Source: Methanobacteriota archaeon
GTDB lineage: Archaea > Thermoplasmatota > Poseidoniia > Poseidoniales > Poseidoniaceae
Direction: 5' to 3'
Length of the DNA: 40,967 nucleotides
NCBI GenBank assembly: GCA_002710015.1
Contig: PAOW01000020.1
Location: 4,716 to 45,682, forward strand
Positions 26,161 to 35,300 of the stretch are shown here, piece by piece; the stretch's first letter is position 1; the number at the start of each line of letters is the position of its first letter. A program made the position numbers and the translations under genes. A model generated the notes under the pieces. It was not told the origin of the DNA. It saw only the letters and a list, made by a program, of their open reading frames with translations, and did not search any database.

Positions 26161-27123
26161 TCAGGGAATAAATTCTGAATGGCCGCTAAACTCATCTTCG
26201 TTGTCTGTTGAATAATAAGACGCTATTCTACTACCCATCATAGATTGTATTAGAGGCCATAAGCTAACGAACCACTCTCCCTTCTCCAACATCAGTTTTA
26301 GCATAGGATGCTCTGCAGGATCATCTAACTCGTCAGGAGGGGGTAAGTCATCGGGAAGCTGGCGTAAGTCTGCAACTAAATCATACAATATTTGTTTATC
26401 AGTATTCTTTATCAAACCGGAATCTGATATAAGTTCAATTATCTGTTCTATAAGTTCTGCCATCTCACTGGGAGATGGTGTTTCAACAACTGAATCTGAA
26501 ATATCAACTGGACCAAAAATCACGCTACCTAAGTCCGTCTCGAATAATTCAGTCTCTTGTTTCTCTATTTTCAATAATCTCTGTGAAATCCTATCTCCAA
26601 TCGGGGCGATTGCAAAGCCACCATCATCTAAACCTGCACTTAGCCAATTTGGAAGTTCGTCTATTTGACCAGTAACTAGAACTCTGCTTAGACTTGTTAA
26701 TTCCAATCGTTCAGTGTTTGCTGCGACATGACAATGAACTGTTGGGAATCCTCTTAGATTGTTAGAAACATGAGATATTACTTCCTGAGATGGATCTATT
26801 AACGTGACAACACCTTTCTCCCCTACAATGTGAGCGACTAAGGCGCTTACATACCCACCTTTTGCACCGTATATCAAAACATTTTGACCTAGAGACAATT
26901 CTAAATTGTGCAAAAGAGTTACTATCATATGAGGTGCTGAAATGTTTTTTATCCCACCTGAATGAGTTTCCAAAAAAACAACAGGTCTGTCGTAATAGAA
27001 ACCTGAAGAGTCGTGATTTGTGTAATCTTCAATGTCAACCTTTCTCATAACCGATTCGATGTAATCAGGAATTTCAACACCCGAATTCCTAAGGCTCGTC
27101 AACAGTTTATCCAAGTTACTCAT
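26161..27123 (-). CDS. PCMT-like (protein-isoaspartate methyltransferase related) protein
   Basis: A 320-residue protein whose first 200 residues follow the protein-L-isoaspartate O-methyltransferase pattern: YYDRPVVFLETHSGGIKNISAPHMIVTLLHNLEL, then a SAM-type strand-turn VLIYGAKGGYVSALVAHIVG and VVTLIDPSQEVISHV. Motif I is altered: the usual GxGSGY reads GAKGGY and the acidic residue before it is Tyr, so SAM binding is uncertain. The C-terminal 110 residues are an acidic helical addition not found in classical Pcm. First gene of the operon with the HEAT and M61 genes; AGGAG lies upstream of its ATG. The role could be repair, or recognition of damaged proteins. Confidence 0.75.
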   Translation of the reverse strand: MSNLDKLLTSLRNSGVEIPDYIESVMRKVDIEDYTNHDSSGFYYDRPVVFLETHSGGIKNISAPHMIVTLLHNLELSLGQNVLIYGAKGGYVSALVAHIVGEKGVVTLIDPSQEVISHVSNNLRGFPTVHCHVAANTERLELTSLSRVLVTGQIDELPNWLSAGLDDGGFAIAPIGDRISQRLLKIEKQETELFETDLGSVIFGPVDISDSVVETPSPSEMAELIEQIIELISDSGLIKNTDKQILYDLVADLRQLPDDLPPPDELDDPAEHPMLKLMLEKGEWFVSLWPLIQSMMGSRIASYYSTDNEDEFSGHSEFIP

Positions 27124-27253
27124 TTGCTCTCGCTCCTACTTCAGGATTAATGTTTTATTTGCTCTAGTTTTTTGTCAAGACTAAGTTCTGAAAAATCACG
27201 CTCTTGTAGCTCTTCAGTTAAGGCACATCTTCGGTAAATCAAATTACTTAGTG

Positions 27254-27289
27254 CATTATTTATAAATCTGATTTACTGATTAAATAATG
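27254..27289. repeat. AT-rich inverted repeat downstream of a membrane-protein gene
   Basis: CATTATTTA (27254-27262) is the exact inverse of TAAATAATG (27281-27289), with an 18-base loop. It starts four bases after the stop codon of the leftward gene ending at 27293, so it could be its transcript end, though no T-run follows on that strand. The rest of the spacer 27124-27253 shows nothing definite. Confidence 0.35.
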
Positions 27290-27292
27290 TAA

Positions 27293-28042
27293 TTATCTGC
27301 CTTGATTAGTCACTATCATAAAACCAAGAATTGCTCCCGCAACAGCTCCTAAAATAATTAAAATTGGTTGACCAGGTGACACCGAGTAGAAACCAACTGA
27401 ACCGCCTACCATCAAGGGCGGACAAAGCATCATTACCCTAGTTATCACAACAGAGCGATCAATAATAACCTCAGGGACAACTGTGAGGGATTTTGTTCTC
27501 CTCTGAATACGAGAAGTGCCCACTTTTTCAACAAGAATAGGTAATATCATATCTCTAAGATTTGGATTGTCTTTTGGAAATCTGAATGTCAACTTAGATT
27601 CAACTGATATTTGTAGAGCTTTTTCAATTATCAAAAGAGGATTAGATGCATTTGAAAGAGATATTGAGGCACCCATGCCCTCTCCTCTTATGTGGGATAA
27701 TGCCCTCCAGCCACCAATTCCTTCATTGAATGATTCAAGTCCACTCCTTAGAGATTTTACAAATTCATCAGTCTCAGTAACACCTCGTTTTCTGCCAACG
27801 GCAAGAAATGGTGTTAGAAGAAAAGCACACATGACAATTGTTAGTCCCCATAGAAATGCAGCCAACTTCAACCCTTCACTACCCATTGCCATTGCAATTG
27901 CAACGAACAGCATAAATCCAGAGTATAACCCCAAAACTATGGACGCTGAAAGAGCTCGTCGGAAACCAACTTTCTCCTCCATACCCATAGCCAGTTGCTG
28001 ATAGGACAAAACATATGCCCCACTACCTACTGCATGTGTCAT
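27293..28042 (-). CDS. Multi-pass membrane protein, unknown function
   Basis: A 249-residue protein with two N-terminal helices (about 31-50 and 55-78), a soluble middle of about 110 residues and two C-terminal helices (about 200-245). No recognised family. The soluble part contains FNEGIGGWRALSHIRGEG and FRFPKDNPNLRDMILPILVEKVG. The upstream-most ATG at 28042 overlaps the ATG of the divergent gene (CATG, 28040-28043); a TTG at 28051 would enter that gene, while ATGs at 27988 and 27982 (MGMEEKVG) would leave about 50 bases between the genes and keep both membrane hairpins. The start is therefore unsettled. Confidence 0.65.
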   Translation of the reverse strand: MTHAVGSGAYVLSYQQLAMGMEEKVGFRRALSASIVLGLYSGFMLFVAIAMAMGSEGLKLAAFLWGLTIVMCAFLLTPFLAVGRKRGVTETDEFVKSLRSGLESFNEGIGGWRALSHIRGEGMGASISLSNASNPLLIIEKALQISVESKLTFRFPKDNPNLRDMILPILVEKVGTSRIQRRTKSLTVVPEVIIDRSVVITRVMMLCPPLMVGGSVGFYSVSPGQPILIILGAVAGAILGFMIVTNQGR

Positions 28043-28793
28043 GGAACGCAATGGGCTCGTTGGCAGAACCCGTGAGAGAAAAATAGGATTATGGGTAGGA
28101 GGGGTTTCATTATTTTTTCTTGTATCGTTTTTTCTAGTTCCTTTTTATCTACCAGAAAACAGCGTACCAGAGCTATCAGGTAGAGCAAATGCGTTTGATT
28201 ATTATTCAGAAGATTCTTGGGGAAATGTACAAAGCAATAACCAAGGAGAAGTAGGTCACAACCAGAGTGAGTATGGATTATTTGCATGGTCAGAATTAGA
28301 TCCATACGCTGCTTTCATCTACGGGTTTGGGGACTTAAATTGCCACAACAAAGCAGATAGGTCTTGGGAGATAAATGGTAACCAGATGCCGGTTTGTGTA
28401 AGAGATTTGGGAATATTTCTCGGCTTAGCAATAGGTGGCTTCCTTTTCTCAAGAAGAGGTTTAAATCGGTGGACGTTGAGAGATTCATTCCTGTCAATTT
28501 TGCCGGACAAGACTCTAGAATCAACATATCAAAATAACTATAGAACCTTTGCTGTAATTGGAATTGCTATTGTAATGGTATTGCCAATGGCAATAGACGG
28601 TTTTACTCAGATGTTAACTTCATACGAATCTAATGCCACTATGAGACTATTGACTGGGACACCCTTTGGCATGTTCATTGGTGCATTCCTTTCATCTTCA
28701 TTCGCTTCAAGACCGGAATTTTTTGATAAGAATCCAAGTAAGGTAATCCTTCCCTCTGGGAGCAGGTTCAGTTTGGTGCAAGAGTCAGAATAA
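28041..28793 (+). CDS. DUF2085 membrane protein
   Basis: A 250-residue membrane protein with one helix near the N-terminus, a polar extracytoplasmic region, and a DUF2085 domain: NCHNKADRSWEINGNQMPVCVRDLGIFLGLA, then DGFTQMLTSYESNATMRLLTGTPFGMFIG. The family motif usually reads CARCTG; here the second cysteine is replaced by Asp (CVRDLG). Function of DUF2085 proteins is not known. Its ATG overlaps the candidate start of the divergent gene at 28042, and no later in-frame Met precedes the first helix. It ends four bases before the stop of the convergent thymidylate-kinase-like gene. Confidence 0.8.
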   Translation: MERNGLVGRTRERKIGLWVGGVSLFFLVSFFLVPFYLPENSVPELSGRANAFDYYSEDSWGNVQSNNQGEVGHNQSEYGLFAWSELDPYAAFIYGFGDLNCHNKADRSWEINGNQMPVCVRDLGIFLGLAIGGFLFSRRGLNRWTLRDSFLSILPDKTLESTYQNNYRTFAVIGIAIVMVLPMAIDGFTQMLTSYESNATMRLLTGTPFGMFIGAFLSSSFASRPEFFDKNPSKVILPSGSRFSLVQESE

Positions 28794-28796
28794 GGT

Positions 28797-30149
28797 CTAA
28801 TTTGGAGGATCAGTTGACCACCAAATAATCAATTCTTCAGCGTTTTTTGGAACTGGGCATTCAGCATGACCGCTGGATATCAACTCTAGCCTCTTGATTG
28901 TATCATCTACTGCGAACCTAATTTGCGCACTAATTTTGCTACCACCACTAGGTTCGATGATGTCGGATAGCGCAGATCTCCAACTCCCATCCGGATTCAT
29001 TCTCCTCCATCTTGCTAAAGCTGTCCTAAGTGGCCACATTGCCAAACACAAGCGACCATACCCCAACCGACTTTTTCTTAACTTGAACATTTGAGCCTCC
29101 GCAAAGGGCACGTGGCTTTGCTGACGGTGAATCCACCTCTCCTGCTCCAGCCACTTTACAAGCCTCTGTGTGTGTCGTTTTGTCACCGCTCTTACCGGTC
29201 CAAGTTGCTTGTGCAAGGTTGGTACATCTGTCGTGTCTGTTAGAGACAATGTTCCTAAAATTGCCCATGATGAATGAGCAATTGGTCTTGCGGGTACGTC
29301 TGAAGATTTTGCTCTTTTTTCATCCCATTGCTCTTCCGCAATTTCCATCCATTGTGCTGGAGATTTGCCATCAAGCCAATCTTCTAGAAGAGATATGTGC
29401 TTGGTAGGAGAACCAGGCAATCTTGTTTGGGTTTGAACACCCGTGGTCAAACTAGTAAGTAAGTATCTATCTACATCATCCTTAGATACATTCAATGGTT
29501 CTGGTCTCTTATTGAAAAAATTACTCAGGACTTGAGATAATTGCTTTTCTAAATCATCCAGTCCCCCTTCATTTAAAACAGGCCCCACTATGATTGATTT
29601 GCTAAATGGTGCAGGTGTCTTGATTTCACCAGATAGTATACCACTAAAACCAGCCCGGATGGTGGTCTGTATCTCTGTTGTCTCAAAGTATTCGTGCTTT
29701 TCACCGGCCATTCTCAAAGTACCGGAGCTTATTCTTTTCATTGCTTTAATCGGATCGCAATCAACCCATATCACTAGGTCTGGAATCATAGCAGCAGCAT
29801 TCATCTTAGCGACTTGCTCTAAGCCTAATTCACCAACAACTCCCTGATATACTAAACTAGAATGGATGTTTCTGTCAGAAATTACCAAATCTCCCTTTTC
29901 CAATCTAGGGCGTATCCACGTATGGGAATGGTCTACTCTATCTGCTGCAAAAAGACCTGCTTCTTCTAAAGGTGTGTGACTTCCTACGCTCACAGCTTTC
30001 AAGGCTAATTTACCAAGCTCGCTATGTCTTCTTGGCTCGTGTGTGACATGAACGTTGTTAAATGCCAGATTTTTAGCCAAGGCTGCCAATATACGCACGG
30101 CCTCTCCTTTACCCGAGCCGTCTCCACCCTCGACGGCAATCAGATACAT
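28797..30149 (-). CDS. Thymidylate-kinase-like P-loop protein fused to an unknown C-terminal domain
   Basis: Residues 1-210 resemble dTMP kinase: EGGDGSGKGEAV (P-loop 8-15), VTHEPRR, LFAADRVDH, LVISDRNIHSSLVYQG and LVIWVDCDP. dTMP kinases normally have Ser/Thr after the P-loop lysine to hold magnesium; here it is Gly15 followed by Glu16. The total of 450 residues is twice the normal size. The second half (about 220-450) has no recognised family; it is Trp and Arg rich with stretches such as VRAVTKRHTQRLVKWLEQERWI that look like a winged-helix or other nucleic-acid-binding fold. It may be the cell's dTMP kinase or a diverged regulator. Third gene of an operon, three bases after the previous one. 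Confidence 0.75.
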   Translation of the reverse strand: MYLIAVEGGDGSGKGEAVRILAALAKNLAFNNVHVTHEPRRHSELGKLALKAVSVGSHTPLEEAGLFAADRVDHSHTWIRPRLEKGDLVISDRNIHSSLVYQGVVGELGLEQVAKMNAAAMIPDLVIWVDCDPIKAMKRISSGTLRMAGEKHEYFETTEIQTTIRAGFSGILSGEIKTPAPFSKSIIVGPVLNEGGLDDLEKQLSQVLSNFFNKRPEPLNVSKDDVDRYLLTSLTTGVQTQTRLPGSPTKHISLLEDWLDGKSPAQWMEIAEEQWDEKRAKSSDVPARPIAHSSWAILGTLSLTDTTDVPTLHKQLGPVRAVTKRHTQRLVKWLEQERWIHRQQSHVPFAEAQMFKLRKSRLGYGRLCLAMWPLRTALARWRRMNPDGSWRSALSDIIEPSGGSKISAQIRFAVDDTIKRLELISSGHAECPVPKNAEELIIWWSTDPPN

Positions 30150-30151
30150 TC

Positions 30152-31024
30152 CTAAAACACCTCTGGGTCTATTTGATCTTCGAAGTCTTCCTTATCTAAC
30201 ATAAGGAATATCATTCCAATCAAGATAAGAGCAGGTCCGAATATAATCAAGCCACGACTGAAAAGTGCTACCCAACAAAACACCTGCGTCCGCCTATATT
30301 TTTTCTTTCTTCTAATCTCGAATGATGCATGTATACCAACAAGGGCACATGCTATTGTAAAAAGCCCTTGGAAAGTGGATAGAGCAACCGCATTTTCTAG
30401 AGACCAACCATCTGTTTGAGAACGATCATCTTCTTCTCTAATGTCATTAATATCTCCTACATGCATTGTTATTGGAGAAATTCCGACACGCTCTGGTCTG
30501 AAAATAACCTCGACGCTTTCATACCCTTGTTTGGTTAATTTTAGTTTGTAATCTTTCACAGGAACGTTGTCCAGAGTAAATCTGCCATTCTGTTCAGTGA
30601 GGTTTTTTTTACCATCAATTTCTTTTCCAGATTCCAAATTTATCAAAGTAACCGTGACATTTTCTACTCCGTAACCATCAACATCCAATACTTGTCCGTA
30701 AACATCGAGATTTTCAGTTTCAGAAAATAATGATGAATTAAGTAACTCTGCGGGATTGCCTTGTAGTATTAGAATTCCAGATAAAATCCCCATCATCGAT
30801 CCAATCATTACCAATACAGATGCTATCCTTCTTCTTCTCTCACCATCAGACAATATCTCTAGTTCTAATTCATCCTCAATTTCTTCACCGGTGTTTGAAA
30901 CTTTCACGACGATTTCATTCTGAGTTTTCTTTTCTCTACGTCTAGCTGCAATCCTCGAATCTATCAATTTGGATTGCACCCTTTGGCGCAATGCAGCAAG
31001 TCGACTTTTTCTCTCGTCGCTAAT
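30152..31024 (-). CDS. Membrane protein with carboxypeptidase-regulatory-like domain, probable ATT start
   Basis: About 290 residues. The order is a basic, coiled N-terminus (SDERKSRLAALRQRVQSK), an acidic stretch, a transmembrane helix (IASVLVMIGSMMGILSGILIL), a beta-sandwich of the carboxypeptidase regulatory-like type (VYGQVLDVDGYGVENVTVTLI, NGRFTLDNVPVKDYKLKL) outside the membrane, then two C-terminal helices. Start: GGAGGG at 31036-31031 lies two bases after the stop of the M28 gene and six bases before ATT at 31024; no ATG, GTG or TTG is in frame nearby. The next candidate, TTG at 30991, is 40 bases from that site and cuts a protein-like N-terminus. Function unknown. Confidence 0.6.
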   Translation of the reverse strand: MSDERKSRLAALRQRVQSKLIDSRIAARRREKKTQNEIVVKVSNTGEEIEDELELEILSDGERRRRIASVLVMIGSMMGILSGILILQGNPAELLNSSLFSETENLDVYGQVLDVDGYGVENVTVTLINLESGKEIDGKKNLTEQNGRFTLDNVPVKDYKLKLTKQGYESVEVIFRPERVGISPITMHVGDINDIREEDDRSQTDGWSLENAVALSTFQGLFTIACALVGIHASFEIRRKKKYRRTQVFCWVALFSRGLIIFGPALILIGMIFLMLDKEDFEDQIDPEVF

Positions 31025-31030
31025 TTCAGA

Positions 31031-31036
31031 CCCTCC
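31031..31036 (-). promoter_or_regulatory. Ribosome-binding site GGAGGG before an ATT codon
   Basis: On the minus strand this GGAGGG sits between the TAA of the M28 gene (31041-31039) and ATT (31024-31022), with a six-base spacer. It is the main reason for proposing an ATT start for the following gene. Confidence 0.5.
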
Positions 31037-31038
31037 GG

Positions 31039-32241
31039 TTATTTATCGCGATGGGGGGCGCGGATTTCACCTCTCCCCTTGTAATCCGCGTATAGTTTCC
31101 TACCTAGGATTGTTGATACCAAAATAAAATATGAAGCAAAGAAAAACAGATTGACATTAATTGTTGAATTATCAGTAGAAGTAGTCTCATCAATATCACA
31201 GTTATCCAAAATATCACCCATATTGTCTGAACAATCTACATTATAATCAATATCTGAATCTTCACTACCAGATGCTGATTGTTGCCTAACTTCTAACCAA
31301 GACCCATTTCTCAAGCCGTATTCAAGTATCAAGCCTACTTTGTGGAGAGATTCTGCACTCACTTTGTCAGGTGTGTCTTCAATAGTGTGCCAATAGCCCC
31401 CCAAATAACTTGCATTTTCTCCAAATCTAGTATCGATTATATCGATTGCAGGAATCCCTCTATCTAGTGCTGGAACATGGTCATCATATATGCCATCAAC
31501 TTTTTCAAAATCAAAATAAGAAGTATCTCCTTTTTGACAGATAACATCTAAGTCGCGAATGATTTGTTCGGTTCTCTCCCACAACGTACTATTTCCTGGG
31601 CGGGTTTTTCTTAAATCTAAAAATTCATCACCCACCATGTCGACCAAAATAAACGACTGAATTGATTTAGCTTCATCTTCAGATAAATTGTCTGCCCAAG
31701 CTTTTGCACCTATGACGTATGTGGAATGATTGTCTCCTTGGTCTTCGGCATCTGTGAAAAAGAGCGTGACCTCATGTGACAAATTCATTTGAGGTATATG
31801 TCGAGATAATTCCATTAAAACCGCAACACCACTTGCTCCATCATTCGCTCCGGGAACTGGCATTCCTCTGTTACTAATGTTTGGATCTTGATCTGCTTTG
31901 TATCTAGTATCATAATGGGCTGCGAACATCACCGTATTTCCCATACCAGAGTTCCATGTAGCAAACATATTTGTCAAATTCATACCGTTGATATTGTGGT
32001 TACTTTCAGTAATTTCCCAACCTGATAGATTTGATTTAATTGATTCTCTTAACTCCATACTTGAGTTAGAACCTGGAATTCTCGGGCCAAGAGATGTTTG
32101 AAATTGGACAGATTCATTAGCAAGGTGACCATCAAAAAAGAGATTGCAGTTCGCAACATTTGGACTTAATTCAGAGGCGACTGAAGGCGTGTGTGCGAAA
32201 ATCAACAGTATGGTGAACATACTGGCAAGAGATTTGCGCAT
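31039..32241 (-). CDS. Secreted, membrane-anchored M28 metallopeptidase, glutaminyl-cyclase-like
   Basis: Extracytoplasmic di-zinc enzyme. A signal peptide covers about residues 1-23, and a helix near residue 375 anchors the C-terminus. Metal ligands in M28 order: HYD (His109, Asp111), PGANDGASG (Asp), DAEDQG (Glu), VDMVGD (Asp) and YWHTIED (His285). The stretch DDHVPALDRGIPAIDIID before WHTIED resembles secretory glutaminyl-peptide cyclotransferases, which form N-terminal pyroglutamate, so it may be a cyclase rather than an aminopeptidase. The linker to the anchor is acidic and Ser/Asp rich. A symmetric TATA-like site lies about 27 bases before the ATG, which fits a leaderless transcript. 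First gene of the operon. Confidence 0.85.
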   Translation of the reverse strand: MRKSLASMFTILLIFAHTPSVASELSPNVANCNLFFDGHLANESVQFQTSLGPRIPGSNSSMELRESIKSNLSGWEITESNHNINGMNLTNMFATWNSGMGNTVMFAAHYDTRYKADQDPNISNRGMPVPGANDGASGVAVLMELSRHIPQMNLSHEVTLFFTDAEDQGDNHSTYVIGAKAWADNLSEDEAKSIQSFILVDMVGDEFLDLRKTRPGNSTLWERTEQIIRDLDVICQKGDTSYFDFEKVDGIYDDHVPALDRGIPAIDIIDTRFGENASYLGGYWHTIEDTPDKVSAESLHKVGLILEYGLRNGSWLEVRQQSASGSEDSDIDYNVDCSDNMGDILDNCDIDETTSTDNSTINVNLFFFASYFILVSTILGRKLYADYKGRGEIRAPHRDK

Positions 32242-32261
32242 GTATGATGCCTAGTCCGCTG

Positions 32262-32274
32262 GGTATTAAATACC
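32262..32274. promoter_or_regulatory. Symmetric TATA-like palindrome in a divergent promoter
   Basis: GGTATT-A-AATACC is a perfect inverted repeat with an A/T core. It lies between two divergent genes starting at 32241 and 32330. Its centre is 27 bases from the leftward start, the usual archaeal TATA distance for leaderless transcription, and 62 from the rightward start. Confidence 0.45.
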
Positions 32275-32329
32275 TCATCGAACAGGAGTATTTGTTATGC
32301 AGTATTGCGTTTCAATGGAGTTGCTTTAG

Positions 32330-35300
32330 ATGTCCGAACAATGCTCTAATCGCGCCCTCACAATTCTGATTACGTTTCTTGTGTCAATATGTAGCCCAAT
32401 GGTATCAGCAGACCCAACATCAGAAGAGCCTAATGATATCGCAGATACAAGCCCTGTTTTTGCTGATATCGGCGATTTTAATCCTCAGGATTCACACCCT
32501 TACATGATACCTGACAGTGATGAATACCTATACAGCGCAACCCGATTAATGAAAAATGAATGGATAGATAAGGGAATGCCCGGAGTTGAAATTTCTACGT
32601 CTCCTCAGTTAATGACCAGCGGAAGGGCGTGCACGCCATACAACGAAGGGGATACTGCAACAGTGCCTACATCAGGAGGTTCGATTGATGTTACAATTGA
32701 AAAGACCACTTCAACTGCTGCATTCATGGTCCAAACTGGAAGAACTCTGTCTTCTACCGTTCTAAATAATTGGGCAAGCACCTGGGACTCAACTGTTTAT
32801 CCAACCTTAATGACATACTTTGGTAAGGATTATTTTGATGGACGAGGTATTGCTGCTCCTGATGTTGATAATAATTGCCAAATTGAGATTGTTATCTATG
32901 CAATAGATGGTGCCTACAACATAGGAGGATATTTCTCACCAGGCATGTCATCATCCAGAGAAGCAATATTTATTGACATAGATGACGCTCCTCTCACATG
33001 GTCAAAAGTGATTCTTGCACACGAATTACAGCACCTCATGCACAATGCCCTAGACCCATACGAAAACCTCTGGATTGACGAGGGTGCCGCAGATATGGCT
33101 GCATTCCTCTGCTTTGGAGGTTCCTCCACACTTTACGGGCACGTCAATGCATGGACTTCTTCAAGTTACTATTCCGTACGATGGTGGAATCAAAGGATTG
33201 CTGATTATGGAGGAGGCTTCATATTCTTGCTGTATCTTGCTGATCATTTAGGTGGAGGGCCGGCAATTCGAAAACTAGCTCAAGACACATCAACAGGTGC
33301 AGCGGGTATAGAGGATTTAGCCAGAAACCCCATAGGTGCAACACCGGGTGTTATCGGTAGAGATTTCATTGACATATATACAAACTTTACAATAGCTGCT
33401 ACGCTAGATAGCGATCAAGGAATTTATGGAATGTCAAACCTATATCTCACTCCTGCATGCGGTTCATCGGATTTCTGTAGAATCCAACCTGCTGATTCAA
33501 ACAGTGATTGGCTAGGCCCTTGGTCCTCGACTGGTAACGCAATCGAGGGTTGGGGCGTTCAAGTTTTCAAATTCACACCGGGAAATGCTGCTCCAGCACC
33601 TCTCACGATGAGATTCACTGGAGATGTTGAAGGAGTTGACGGCGTCATCATGAGTAGGTCTGCAACCGACGGCATCTACACTAGATCTGAAATAAATTTC
33701 AACGGAGCTGTCGGAACAGCCTTAGTGCCAGGATTTGGTAACTTAACAGACGAGATTTGGGCTATTACATATTATGCTGCAAACCAAGGAGATTGCGATT
33801 ACACATCCTGTGGTAGTTCTTATCCAGAAGCTGTAATCGATGTTGAAGCAGCAAGGATAACATCACCAGCATCACTCAGTATAAATTCAACAAATTTAGC
33901 AGATAGAGATGGAGACTCTCTAATCGATACCGCTGAAGTAGAATTCAATGTTCTATCAAATGCGTTCTTTGAAGATTTAGATATCAATATCGAGGTAAAA
34001 AACTCCTCAGGTGTCGTTCTAGACCGGATGTCTACTAGAGTCCAGGCAGGCGGTGGTGTAAATGTGCCAACAAAGTTCTACTACACCGCAAAAACTAGTG
34101 AAATACACACATTCTATCTAACGATGACAGACATGCTTGGAGATGTTATTGACACAGCGCAAACAGGTGCGCAATTCCTCGACAATATGAAGCCATCATC
34201 TAACGCCAGTATAGCTCCATTAGAAGTGCAAACATGGGATAACGTTCAATTCTCAGGTAATGGATTTGATGCCTGGGGACTATCACTAGAGAATAATACA
34301 CTTCCTTATCTTGACGACCCCGTTGCATATGCTTGGGATTTCGGTGATGGAAACACATCATCGCTGAAGAGCCCTGTTCGCCCATACCTAGAGGTGGGAA
34401 GTTACAATGTATCTCTCAGAGTTATGGATCAGGGAGGAACTTGGTCATTGTCAGACTTAAAGCAACTAAACGTAACCGATACTTCACAACCCATCCCCGT
34501 TATCTCTGTAAACGGACAAGTAATAACAGATAATATCTCAATCTTAACTGGTCAGTTTGTTCAATTTAGTGCTGATAGAACCACTGATAACGTACCTAAC
34601 TCACATCTCATTTTTACATGGGATTGGGGTGATGGGACTATCGAAGGTGGAAAAGGATCATCCAACGCATATTACAGGTGGCAGGATGGCACAACAGCCG
34701 TAACTGTATACCAACTTAGTTTGACTGTTATTGATGGTGTTAACTCAGCTACGAAAGTCATTGACGTTTTCATAAACAACCGGGCACCTGGACAAATATT
34801 TACCAATACACTATCCACTGACACCCTCACTCCTTTGATACTCCCAGATGTATTCGAAGATACAGATGGTGAGATAATCAGTTGGGTATGGGAATTCGAT
34901 GAAGGCGTAAACTTAGATGGTGGAGTTGTCGATAGGACTGATATATTCGTAGAAATGATGAGCAACGAACAGAATCCAATGGTTGCATGGTCTACACCTG
35001 GTCTAAAAATTGTCAATCTAACAGTTACCGATAACGACGGTGCAACAAGCCAAGCCCAATTAAACGTCAACGTTCTGAATCAACTCCCAGTAGCACAGTT
35101 TGATGTTAGAGATTCAAGCTCAGCTGGAAATCCAATCATTGATTTTAGAATGGAAGACGGCCAAGTTGATGTTGCATACACTTTCAATGGGAGGGATAGT
35201 TACGATCCTGACGGACTTGTAGGAGATTCCACGGATCTTACGTTCATTTGGACCTTCTCCGACGGAAGTGTATACAATAACTCACTAATTGTTCATAATT

